Of a DNA stretch of 41,532 nucleotides, positions 35,046 to 41,532 are shown in pieces (position 1 is the first letter of the stretch; every line of letters begins with the position of its first letter). The notes under the pieces were generated by a model, which had not been told where the DNA came from, searched no databases, and saw only the letters and a program-made list of their open reading frames with translations. The position numbers and the translations under genes are program-made. Origin of the DNA: Candidatus Latescibacterota bacterium (GTDB taxonomy: Bacteria > Latescibacterota > Latescibacteria > Latescibacterales > Latescibacteraceae); NCBI GenBank assembly GCA_016927495.1, contig JAFGMP010000109.1, forward strand, positions 1 to 41,532. Direction: 5' to 3'.

Positions 35046-36316
35046 TTTATAAATATGTCGAATTTGGGAAAAGAATCAACGGATAGGTTTTTGTCAATAA
35101 TTGCCGCATACAGTTGAACAAAATGCCGTGAAACATTGTCGTAGTTCACACTGCTCTCTATAACGCGCCGTGACCGCGCTCCATACTCCTTACGTTTTCC
35201 CTGGTCGCTTATAAGTTCAATTATTGCGGATGCAAGAGCATCAGGATTACGTTCAGGGACCAGCAGGCCGTTTTGTTTGTCCCATACAAGTACCGGGATG
35301 CCGCCGACATTCGATGCGATAATCGGCAGTCCTGCTGCCATCGCTTCGGGAACGACCACCGGGAGACCGTCAACAGCACCACTTTCGTGTTTGATCGACG
35401 GCACGACGAAAATATCGGCCATTTTGAAGTACTTGGGAACATCATCACGCATCACCGGGCCGGGCATTATAACACGGTTGGCTATGCCGAGGCTGGCTGT
35501 AAGCGCTTTCATTTCATCGAACAGAACACCACCTCCGGCAAGAACCAGTATGACACCGTGAAATTGACCCGCAACTTTCCTGAATGCATCCAGAAGATAA
35601 TCGAACCCTTTAACATACACCATCCGCCCCATTGCCAGTACAACGGTATTGCCTTCAGGTATTCCGAGCTTTTTCCGGAGTTGTAAAGCATCGGCATCAC
35701 TGACATCCGTTGAAAAATTTGCTTCGACCGTGTTGGGTACGAGGCCGATTTTACCGGTATCGATGCCAAGTTTTCCGAGGCGCTGTGTAAGATCGGGGCT
35801 GGGTGATATGATATACCGTGCCAAAGATCCGGCGAACCGTGCCATCTTGCGGAACAGGATGTTTTTCTCGGCAGTGAATATGTCGGAGCCGTGCAGTTGA
35901 ATAAGAAGCGGGACACCGGTCGCCTGAGAAACCTTAGCAGCAATATAACCGTTTGGCAGTATCCAGTGCGCATGGAGTACATCAGGTTTTTTTTCTTTGA
36001 CAAGACGTTTGAAAGCCCGGTATGCGCCCAAAAACAGAAGAGGGGAGAGCGCCAGCACATGTTTTCTGAACCGTACATTCCCTTCGATGGTTCGCGAATA
36101 TCCGAGTATATGGAGCCGTTCCGGCCAGACATAGCGGTATGTCCGCAGGTCGATGGTATGATCCCCTGCGGTACGGTTCCATGCGGGATCATATGCTGTC
36201 AGGACTGATACTTCAACATCCTCTCTGGCGATGTGTTTCATGAGGTGTTCGACAAAAGGGGCATTAATATCTCCCTCGAACCGTGGGTACGTATGGGTGA
36301 GCGTGCAGACTTTCAT
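35042..36316 (-). CDS. GT4-family glycosyltransferase
   Basis: This 424-residue cytosolic GT-B enzyme has an N-terminal Rossmann half with THTYPRFEGDINAPFVEHL and HAHWILPNGYIAAKVSQATGV, and a C-terminal half with VVLAMGRMVYVKGFDYLLDAF. The nucleotide-binding E-x7-E segment reads DGLPVVVPEAMAAG, so the first acid is Asp rather than Glu; the second Glu is kept. It forms a four-base overlap with the flippase-like gene downstream and with the GT2 gene upstream, giving tight operon coupling. The sugar and acceptor are unknown. Confidence 0.9.
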   Translation of the reverse strand: MKVCTLTHTYPRFEGDINAPFVEHLMKHIAREDVEVSVLTAYDPAWNRTAGDHTIDLRTYRYVWPERLHILGYSRTIEGNVRFRKHVLALSPLLFLGAYRAFKRLVKEKKPDVLHAHWILPNGYIAAKVSQATGVPLLIQLHGSDIFTAEKNILFRKMARFAGSLARYIISPSPDLTQRLGKLGIDTGKIGLVPNTVEANFSTDVSDADALQLRKKLGIPEGNTVVLAMGRMVYVKGFDYLLDAFRKVAGQFHGVILVLAGGGVLFDEMKALTASLGIANRVIMPGPVMRDDVPKYFKMADIFVVPSIKHESGAVDGLPVVVPEAMAAGLPIIASNVGGIPVLVWDKQNGLLVPERNPDALASAIIELISDQGKRKEYGARSRRVIESSVNYDNVSRHFVQLYAAIIDKNLSVDSFPKFDIFIK

Positions 36317-37254
36317 GTGGATGATGCAGAATCGATGTGGTAAGTTTTCTCTTTTTCCATTCTGCTGTGGGTTATGAGTTCCGCAAGAAGCCCCGTCGAG
36401 ATAAATTGAACGCCTAACAGAAAAAGGAATATCCCTCCGACGAGATAGGGAACTCTTCCGCTGATTCCCTGGAAATTATTTTTTATAAATATTATCACGA
36501 CATGCAGATTCACCAAACCCCCCAGAAAACAGAATACAATGCCCACCGATCCGAACAAATGCAGCGGTTTGGATGTATATTTAGTCAGCAGGATAACGGT
36601 CAAAAGATCGAGAAATCCGCTGATAAAGCGTTTGATGCCGTATTTCGAACGACCATATTTCCTCGGATGATGTTGTACCGTAATTTCACCTACCCTGTAG
36701 CCGTTGAACTTGGCGAGAACGGGGATATAACGGTGCAATTCGCCGTAAATGCTGAGCGATTTGACCACTTCCCTGCGGTACGCTTTAAGGCCGCAATTAA
36801 AATCATGCAGTTTAAGCCCGCTGATAAATCTGACTGCCGAGTTGAACACTTTCGACGGCAGTGTTTTCGACAGGGGATCGTGACGGTGTTTTTTCCAGCC
36901 CGAAACCATATCGTAACCGCTTTCGAGTGCTGCGACAAGCTTCGGTATCTCTGCAGGGTCATCCTGAAGGTCGGCATCCATGGTAATGATGTAATCGCCC
37001 TCAGCAACATCGAATCCTGCCTGAAGAGCGGCGGCTTTACCCGAATTCGCCATAAACCGGATTATCTTCACCTCGGGATCTTTGTCACGAATCTTCGTAA
37101 GCTCGTCGTACGAACCGTCCGTGGAGCCGTCATCGATAAATATGATCTCGCCGGGCGCATTCATGCTTTCAAGCGCTTTAACGATCAGCCCGAACAACTC
37201 TTCGAGACTATCCCGCTCGTTGTAGAGGGGTATGATTACCGATATTTTTTTCAT
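36313..37254 (-). CDS. GtrB/ArnC-like GT2 glycosyltransferase with two C-terminal membrane helices
   Basis: This 313-residue enzyme has a GT2 domain with IIPLYNERDSL, IDDGSTDGS and Asp93-Ala-Asp95 in TMDADLQDDP, then HDFNCGLKAYRREV and HHPRKYGRSKYG. Two membrane helices follow, near residues 230-255 and 268-292. This layout is that of polyprenyl-phosphate sugar synthases of the GtrB/ArnC/DPMS type, which load undecaprenyl phosphate with glucose or a modified sugar. It gives the operon a second lipid-sugar synthase besides the DPM1-like gene. The start overlaps nothing upstream; a weak GGG lies before the ATG. Confidence 0.9.
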   Translation of the reverse strand: MKKISVIIPLYNERDSLEELFGLIVKALESMNAPGEIIFIDDGSTDGSYDELTKIRDKDPEVKIIRFMANSGKAAALQAGFDVAEGDYIITMDADLQDDPAEIPKLVAALESGYDMVSGWKKHRHDPLSKTLPSKVFNSAVRFISGLKLHDFNCGLKAYRREVVKSLSIYGELHRYIPVLAKFNGYRVGEITVQHHPRKYGRSKYGIKRFISGFLDLLTVILLTKYTSKPLHLFGSVGIVFCFLGGLVNLHVVIIFIKNNFQGISGRVPYLVGGIFLFLLGVQFISTGLLAELITHSRMEKEKTYHIDSASST

Positions 37255-37290
37255 TTGTACCCATTGATTTTTTTACAATATTTCATCGAT

Positions 37291-37348
37291 TGTCACTCTG
37301 AGTGTAACGAAGAGTCAAAAATGATTATTCACTTTGTTCAGAATGACA
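37291..37348. repeat. palindromic intergenic repeat (GTCACTCTGA type)
   Basis: TGTCACTCTGA at 37291-37301 and TCAGAATGACA at 37338-37348 are inverted copies (10 of 11 matched), with AACGAAGAGTC inside. It lies between two glycosyltransferase genes on the minus strand. It resembles the GTCATTCTGAGCGAAGCGAAG-type repeats common in uncultured bacterial genomes. Confidence 0.6.
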
Positions 37349-37439
37349 GGATAGATACGGTATTTGCATGATTTTATTTAACATTAAACAAAGTTTATGA
37401 ATCACTTGGATTGAAAATCATTAGTTCACATTTTATCAT

Positions 37440-38615
37440 TCAAATTTTTGCAAACGTTCGTTCCCATATAGTTTCCCACTGATACTCGGCAGCCATATCG
37501 ACAGCCCGCTTTCTCATATGTTCATAACGCTCTTCATCGGCAAAAATGCCGCATACCGTTTCCGCAAGCTTTACAGGATCATGTTCCACAATAACACCTG
37601 CACCTTTCTCTTTAATTTCACGCGCTACTGCCGGAACATCGGTAATAAGCACCGGAAGCCCGCAGGCGAGGTATATTTTAACCTTACCGGGGTCGCAGTA
37701 CTTCTTATAGGTCGTATCATCAGCCGGATATGTAGCCAGCGCAAGCCCGCATCCGATCAGCACATTATACACATCCTCATCCGTCGCAAGAAACCCGGTG
37801 AATCGTACGTTATCGGTTATTCCGAGCGTTTCGGCACGGTTTTCAAGGCTGTTTTTCAATTCGCCGCCACCGGCAAACACAACGTTTGCCTCAGGGTAAA
37901 CTTTCAGAATCTCCGGCAGCGCTTCGAGAATCAGTCCCGGTCCGTGCTCAGGTCTGAGCGCCCCGAAATAAACGATCGAAAAACGGTCGATTTCACTCAG
38001 CGGTTTACGGTGTATGGAATCGAACATACATCCCAGCGGGACAGTTATCTGCGGCGCCGATTTTTCCTTTTGTATGCCGATGTTCTCACGGCCCGCGATC
38101 ATCGCCTCCGACACATTCCAGATTACATCCGCATGGTAGCAGCACAGTTTGTTGATGTACTGGTACACCGCATTCAGAAACCGTCCCGGAAAGCGCACCG
38201 GAGAAAAATCGATCACATAATAAACAACTCTCCGTACCCGGCCGATTTTCCTAAGTATAAGGCCTGCAAGGGTGTTCAGATTATCGGAACCGATATACAG
38301 GTCATACTTACGCCCGCTTCTGATCACATAATATATCGAAAAAATAAGGTCTTTAATGTAGAAAAGCAAGGCATTACATTCCTTTGGGGGAATGGAGGTC
38401 GCCGTTATTTCATGTATTATTTTACCATCGGAATCATACTCGACGACTGTAGTGTTGAGTGGAATCTGAACGGCATCGGGAAAGGGATGCCGTACATACA
38501 GGATCGACGATGCTTTCCCCCGCAGATAACGAATGAGTTCTGCCTCGGGTGTTCCCGCAGATTCGAAATAGGTATGCTTTACCGAAACTATCGATTTTCC
38601 ATGTACATCGAACAT
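37440..38615 (-). CDS. GT4-family glycosyltransferase
   Basis: This 391-residue GT-B enzyme shows FSIVYFGALRPEHGPGLILEALPEILKVYPEANVVFAGGGE as the start of the donor-binding domain, then DNVRFTGFLATDEDVYNVLIGCGLAL and KYCDPGKVKIYLACGLPVLIT, the usual GT4 nucleotide-sugar site. The N-terminal acceptor half includes FYIKDLIFSIYYVIRSGRKYDLYIGSDN. No membrane helix is predicted. The ATG at 38615 has only a weak site upstream. A long open frame on the opposite strand (37518-38669) is a shadow of this gene. The function is probably a sugar addition in the surface glycan pathway. Confidence 0.85.
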   Translation of the reverse strand: MFDVHGKSIVSVKHTYFESAGTPEAELIRYLRGKASSILYVRHPFPDAVQIPLNTTVVEYDSDGKIIHEITATSIPPKECNALLFYIKDLIFSIYYVIRSGRKYDLYIGSDNLNTLAGLILRKIGRVRRVVYYVIDFSPVRFPGRFLNAVYQYINKLCCYHADVIWNVSEAMIAGRENIGIQKEKSAPQITVPLGCMFDSIHRKPLSEIDRFSIVYFGALRPEHGPGLILEALPEILKVYPEANVVFAGGGELKNSLENRAETLGITDNVRFTGFLATDEDVYNVLIGCGLALATYPADDTTYKKYCDPGKVKIYLACGLPVLITDVPAVAREIKEKGAGVIVEHDPVKLAETVCGIFADEERYEHMRKRAVDMAAEYQWETIWERTFAKI

Positions 38616-38635
38616 TTAGCAGGTCTCGAAATCTC

Positions 38636-38677
38636 ACCCTCTATAAATTTTTTGAGAGGGGAAAAGTAGGAGAGGGT
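38636..38677. repeat. short palindromic repeat (ACCCTCT type)
   Basis: ACCCTCT (38636-38642) and AGAGGGT (38671-38677) form perfect 7-bp inverted arms, with a further GAGAGGGG between them. It lies just upstream of the GT4 start. It resembles the CCCTCAC/GTGAGGG element at 40796-40854 in style. Confidence 0.45.
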
Positions 38678-38713
38678 TTAATAAAAACAATAACATAGAA
38701 TTGTGTTTATTAT

Positions 38714-38738
38714 CGTCATTTTATTCCTCGCGATGACA
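38714..38738. repeat. dispersed palindromic repeat, copy B
   Basis: This 25-base unit matches copy A (19474-19498) at 22 positions, about 19 kb away and in the same orientation. Here it sits harmlessly between two glycosyltransferase genes. Confidence 0.7.
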
Positions 38739-38794
38739 GGTAAATTACATGTAAATGTTATATCTCAGCGAGTAATGTCAAAAACCATGATCAG

Positions 38795-40471
38795 TTATTT
38801 GCGTTTCATTTTTCCTATTAATCGGCTTAGTATCCCAGCCGGAAAAGCAATCGCTCTCACTATATGGTTGCATATAATTCCGGTAAAAAATAACGGTACC
38901 GATATAGGATCCAGACAGGAAAGCGATGTAATTAAAACCACAGACAGATAGATTACCCATAAAGTCTTATAAATGCCTATTGGAAGGACTACCCATCCCG
39001 TAATCAGGATGAGCCACACTAACGTTAGCGCGATAGGCCATATGTTTTTCCTTATGCCGTATGATTGAATCAAATCATAACCATCCGAAAACGATTCCCG
39101 CGCGATAAACCTGAAATAGGGTAAAAACAGCGGCGGAACCTTTTTCATAACCGCTGCATCCGGATCATACCGTATTTTCCCGCGGGAAAGCGCACCCGAA
39201 TATATAAATCGTTCGTCCTGTCTGAATCCATAATCTTTCAGGCTGCCTTCACGAAGTAATTCCGCACGGAAGAAAACCGAATCCAGCGAACCTTTTACCA
39301 CATCCTGTACGGGCCGGTATCCGTACAGATATGCCTCTTTCCCGCGTGTTATAATCGATGAAAACACAAGGCCGGCGATATGCTCAAGTCGCGAAGAGTA
39401 ATCTCCGGGAATCACAGGCCCGCATACGATACAGACTTCGGGATCCTCAAAATTTCTGACGGCATTTTTCACCCATGAGCCTACCGGAAGGCAATCATGG
39501 CACAAAAATCCGATGATTTCCGGTGAGTCGGCCATATCTGTGATCCATGTTACAAGACTTTCATCATTCCTGAAAAATTGAATGTTTGTGTGTTTGTCAT
39601 CCAACGTGTCATCGTCAGAAATACAGACTATCCGTGTATTCGTATCCAGTGAGATGCGTTTCATCACTTCCGCAGGCGGTGGACAACCCCGTACTGCTAC
39701 AAGCACCGGTTTGACGATACGGATTTGCGGGTGTCTGTTTTTGTCGTAATATCTCATGATTCTCAAGCGGTATAATACTGCCAGAGTATCGATGAAAAGA
39801 TTGAGGATATCCTCGAAACGGATTCGACCCCATTTGAGGTCACGTTTGAATTCGAGGATGACCGGCACCTCGACTATGCTGTATCCGAACCGTACCGCAG
39901 TGGCAAGCAGTTCGACATCATACGCAAATTTTTTGACCAGCAGACGGTGGAGCACATCATCGAGCACTTTACGCCTGAATACTTTGAGACCGGTCTGGGT
40001 ATCCCGTACCGGCAGATTGAAGAGGGTTTTGATGAAAAAGTAATACATCCAGCTTGCGGCTTTACGTGACCAGGGATAATCCAGTTTTGATTCGGGGTGA
40101 TGTTTCGATGTCACAACAATATCGCATGGAGTAGTGTTTAAGACCTCGATCAGGTTCAGAATCTGGGAAGGATGTAAATCGAGATCGGCGTCGAGAAACA
40201 CGATAATATCACCCTTCGAATGCTCGAAACCGCTCCTGAGCGCCATCCCTTTGCCCATATTGTAGGGATTACTTGCCGCAACAACATTACCGTAAGTCGC
40301 AACAGCACGTTTGATTTCATCGATAGTATTATCCGATGAACCGTCGTCTACAGCGACAATTTCAGCCTCGATGCCTGCTTCACCCAGAACCTTGCGGGTC
40401 ATGCTGATGTTTTCGAAAATGCACGCGCCCTCATTATATGCGGGCATGATGATTGATATGGTTTGTTCCAC
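38795..40471 (-). CDS. tandem GT2 protein: ALG5-like glycosyltransferase plus degenerate second GT-A-like domain and membrane tail
   Basis: This protein has about 558 residues from GTG 40471, chosen because GGGA lies seven bases before it and MEQTISIIMPAYNEG then starts the domain directly; a TTG 17 codons earlier is the alternative. Residues 1-225 are a dolichyl-phosphate-glucosyltransferase-like GT2 with VDDGSSDNT, Asp94-Ala-Asp96 (FLDADLDLHP) and DTQTGLKVFRRKV. Residues about 275-470 look like a second GT2-type fold (CDIHDC-style CHDCLPVGSWVKNAV, then FRQDERFIYSGALSRGKIRYDP) without a clear DxD. Three hydrophobic helices end the protein. It is the first gene of the glycan operon. The second half may bind an acceptor or lipid carrier. 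Confidence 0.82.
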   Translation of the reverse strand: MEQTISIIMPAYNEGACIFENISMTRKVLGEAGIEAEIVAVDDGSSDNTIDEIKRAVATYGNVVAASNPYNMGKGMALRSGFEHSKGDIIVFLDADLDLHPSQILNLIEVLNTTPCDIVVTSKHHPESKLDYPWSRKAASWMYYFFIKTLFNLPVRDTQTGLKVFRRKVLDDVLHRLLVKKFAYDVELLATAVRFGYSIVEVPVILEFKRDLKWGRIRFEDILNLFIDTLAVLYRLRIMRYYDKNRHPQIRIVKPVLVAVRGCPPPAEVMKRISLDTNTRIVCISDDDTLDDKHTNIQFFRNDESLVTWITDMADSPEIIGFLCHDCLPVGSWVKNAVRNFEDPEVCIVCGPVIPGDYSSRLEHIAGLVFSSIITRGKEAYLYGYRPVQDVVKGSLDSVFFRAELLREGSLKDYGFRQDERFIYSGALSRGKIRYDPDAAVMKKVPPLFLPYFRFIARESFSDGYDLIQSYGIRKNIWPIALTLVWLILITGWVVLPIGIYKTLWVIYLSVVLITSLSCLDPISVPLFFTGIICNHIVRAIAFPAGILSRLIGKMKRK

Positions 40472-40668
40472 TCGCTGTTCCCGTATTAACCAAATTTCGT
40501 GCTGTTTTTTCGTGGTTGTCAAAATAATGTAATGTCGAAAATTAAACAGATAATACTGTATAAAGTTAGTGCAAAAAGAGTATCCTGTGCAAGAAAAAGC
40601 TATGGGATACGGCTATATTAGTTACAAATAAGTGCATAACCTTAGTAGTTTTATTAATATTTCCATGT

Positions 40669-40712
40669 GTCATTTTGAGCGGGCATAGTGAGCGAAGCAA
40701 TGTCCCGTAATA
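40669..40712. repeat. GTCATTTTGAGC-type intergenic repeat
   Basis: GTCATTTTGAGC followed by GAGCGAAGCAATGTCCCG has the layout of the widespread GTCATTCTGAGCGAAGCGAAG intergenic repeats and is related to the unit at 37291-37348. Internal GGGCAT and ATGTCCC are partly inverted. Confidence 0.5.
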
Positions 40713-40795
40713 GTTCCGGTTGAATAAAACTTTTGATATGTATCATTATTTTTTCATTTGCGGTATTGTCTTACTCTGTGTTAATTGCTGTCATG

Positions 40796-40854
40796 CCCTC
40801 ACACCTTAATCTCCTCTACTATGTGAAACAGAAGGGAAACAAGTGGAGTGAGGG
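40796..40854. repeat. CCCTCAC/GTGAGGG inverted-repeat element
   Basis: CCCTCACACC (40796-40805) and GGAGTGAGGG (40845-40854) are inverted copies at 9 of 10 positions, bounding a 59-bp unit. This style of CCCTCAC...GTGAGGG element recurs in intergenic regions of many genomes. Confidence 0.6.
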
Positions 40855-40957
40855 TTCGTTCATGTCGAAGATAATTATTAAGCGAACAAAGAACAATGTA
40901 CCGGATTATCCTCTTTGAATTAAAATTAAAGCTTGAACCAATAAAACAGGAGTTATC

Positions 40958-41532
40958 ATGGATAATGCAAAAATTGCACAATTGAGAAAACATTACGAGC
41001 ATGCGTTGTTTGACGATGTCATTCCTTTCTGGATGAAGCACTCACCCGACCGTGAGTACGGCGGTTATTTCACACTGCTCGATTTTGACGGCACTCCATA
41101 TAGCACCGATAAATTCATGTGGCCGCAAGCCCGTGAAGTCTGGCTCTTCTCAACCCTGTGCGATATGGTGGAAAAACGTGACGAGTGGGTTCAGATGGCA
41201 AAGCTGGGCTGGGATTTTATCATGAAGCATGCATTTCATGAGAGCGGACGGGCATATTTCAGCTTCAAACGTGACGGTACACCACTAACTATGCCCCGTC
41301 AGATATTCTCGGAGACGTTCATCATCATAGCGGGCATACGCTACCATCGTGTAACCGGCGATCCCGAAGCAGCCCGTGTGGCTCACGACCTGTACAAAAA
41401 AGTCGTAGAGTGGGCGGAAACTCCCATTGCCGGAAGCCAAAAAGCCATTCCCGGAGCCCGTCCCATGAGCGGCCATGCAGTGCCGATGATTCTACTCAAT
41501 GTCACCCGTGAGATGACGCTGCTCGACGGCGA
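40958..41532 (+). CDS. N-acylglucosamine 2-epimerase (AGE) family protein, 3' end cut by window
   Basis: The first 191 codons are present of a protein that is usually about 400 residues; the frame is open at the window edge. AGGAG (40948-40952) lies before the ATG. The start HYEHALFDDVIPFWMKHSPDREYGGYF and the WPQAREVWLFSTLCDMV block are typical of the (alpha/alpha)6-barrel AGE family, which epimerises N-acyl-hexosamines, mannose or cellobiose-type sugars at C2. HESGRAYFSFKRDG and PRQIFSETFIIIAGIRY also fit. The exact substrate cannot be told from this part. No signal peptide is seen, so it acts in the cytoplasm. Confidence 0.88.
   Translation, partial: MDNAKIAQLRKHYEHALFDDVIPFWMKHSPDREYGGYFTLLDFDGTPYSTDKFMWPQAREVWLFSTLCDMVEKRDEWVQMAKLGWDFIMKHAFHESGRAYFSFKRDGTPLTMPRQIFSETFIIIAGIRYHRVTGDPEAARVAHDLYKKVVEWAETPIAGSQKAIPGARPMSGHAVPMILLNVTREMTLLDG

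Larger units (their letters stand above)
40472..40957. other. 486-bp non-coding region with palindromic repeats
   Basis: This divergent region separates the glycan operon (minus) from the epimerase gene (plus), so both promoters should lie here, though I cannot pick clear -35/-10 pairs. It contains the two repeats listed separately (40669-40712 and 40796-40854). A 61-codon open frame at 40733-40918 runs straight across the second repeat and is not believed. Confidence 0.5.

Noticed and set aside
36502..37371. 289-codon open frame on the plus strand
   Set aside because: Antisense to a GtrB-like GT2 with intact motifs; it also runs through an intergenic repeat.
37518..38669. 383-codon open frame on the plus strand
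   Set aside because: It lies wholly antisense to a GT4 gene with clear family motifs, has no domain I recognise and reads like a low-quality shadow sequence.
40733..40918. 61-codon open frame
   Set aside because: It crosses the palindromic repeat at 40796-40854 and lacks a ribosome site.
1..41532. CRISPR array, prophage, integrase or microcompartment shell genes
   Set aside because: Looked for regularly spaced repeats, phage structural genes, recombinases and BMC shell-type short proteins; none seen in this window.

Overview
The window reads as about 41.5 kb of chromosome from an uncultured-type Gram-negative bacterium. Moderate GC, lipoprotein (lipobox) and Tat-like signals, an FlgD-like C-terminal sorting domain (NYPNPFN motif), many exported carbohydrate-related proteins and an M28 peptidase together recall the FCB-side candidate phyla (Latescibacterota, KSB1 or Calditrichota types). 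That placement is inference from gene style; there is no rRNA or marker gene here to prove it. The genetic code is standard, and GTG and TTG starts are fairly common.

Layout. (1) 0.2-6.0 kb, plus strand: a nitrilase-family amidohydrolase, a class II ketose-bisphosphate aldolase with a Cys-rich linker and a C-terminal amphipathic helix resembling a microcompartment encapsulation peptide, a MNT/HEPN toxin-antitoxin pair whose HEPN gene carries a nonsense codon, a PfkB sugar kinase, and an SSS sodium:solute symporter. Symporter, kinase and aldolase make a plausible sugar uptake, phosphorylation and cleavage route. (2) 6.0-16.5 kb, mixed strands: an unrecognised Cys-motif protein paired with a membrane-anchored SagB-type nitroreductase, a GNAT acetyltransferase, an exported M28 peptidase, a tiny Cys-rich protein, a large secreted right-handed beta-helix protein, an exported hypothetical, tRNA-Ala(CGC) with a terminator, a cyclophilin-like protein, and a one-TM mini-protein behind a near-consensus promoter set in an inverted repeat.

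(3) 16.5-27.2 kb, minus strand: the most unusual block. It encodes three double-SIS-like lipoproteins, two exported bicupins, a GH43 glycosidase, a Tat-type DUF362 protein and a YihY/BrkB membrane protein. The SIS lipoproteins appear in two opposite domain orders. Nearly everything here is exported, suggesting an extracytoplasmic sugar-handling module that I do not recognise as a described system. A 171-bp MITE-like element flanked by a 10-bp target duplication sits in this block.

(4) 27.4-40.5 kb, minus strand: a C-terminal processing protease followed upstream by a tightly packed glycan assembly operon (GT2, DPM1-like, YfhO, flippase-like, GT4, GtrB-like GT2, GT4, tandem GT2), with start/stop overlaps at several junctions. 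It probably builds or attaches a surface glycan through polyprenyl-phosphate sugars. (5) 40.5 kb to the end: a non-coding stretch with two palindromic repeats and the 5' part of an N-acylglucosamine 2-epimerase-family gene cut by the window edge. Dispersed GTCATT-type palindromic repeats occur at several intergenic sites; one seems to have supplied the start region of the GH43 gene.
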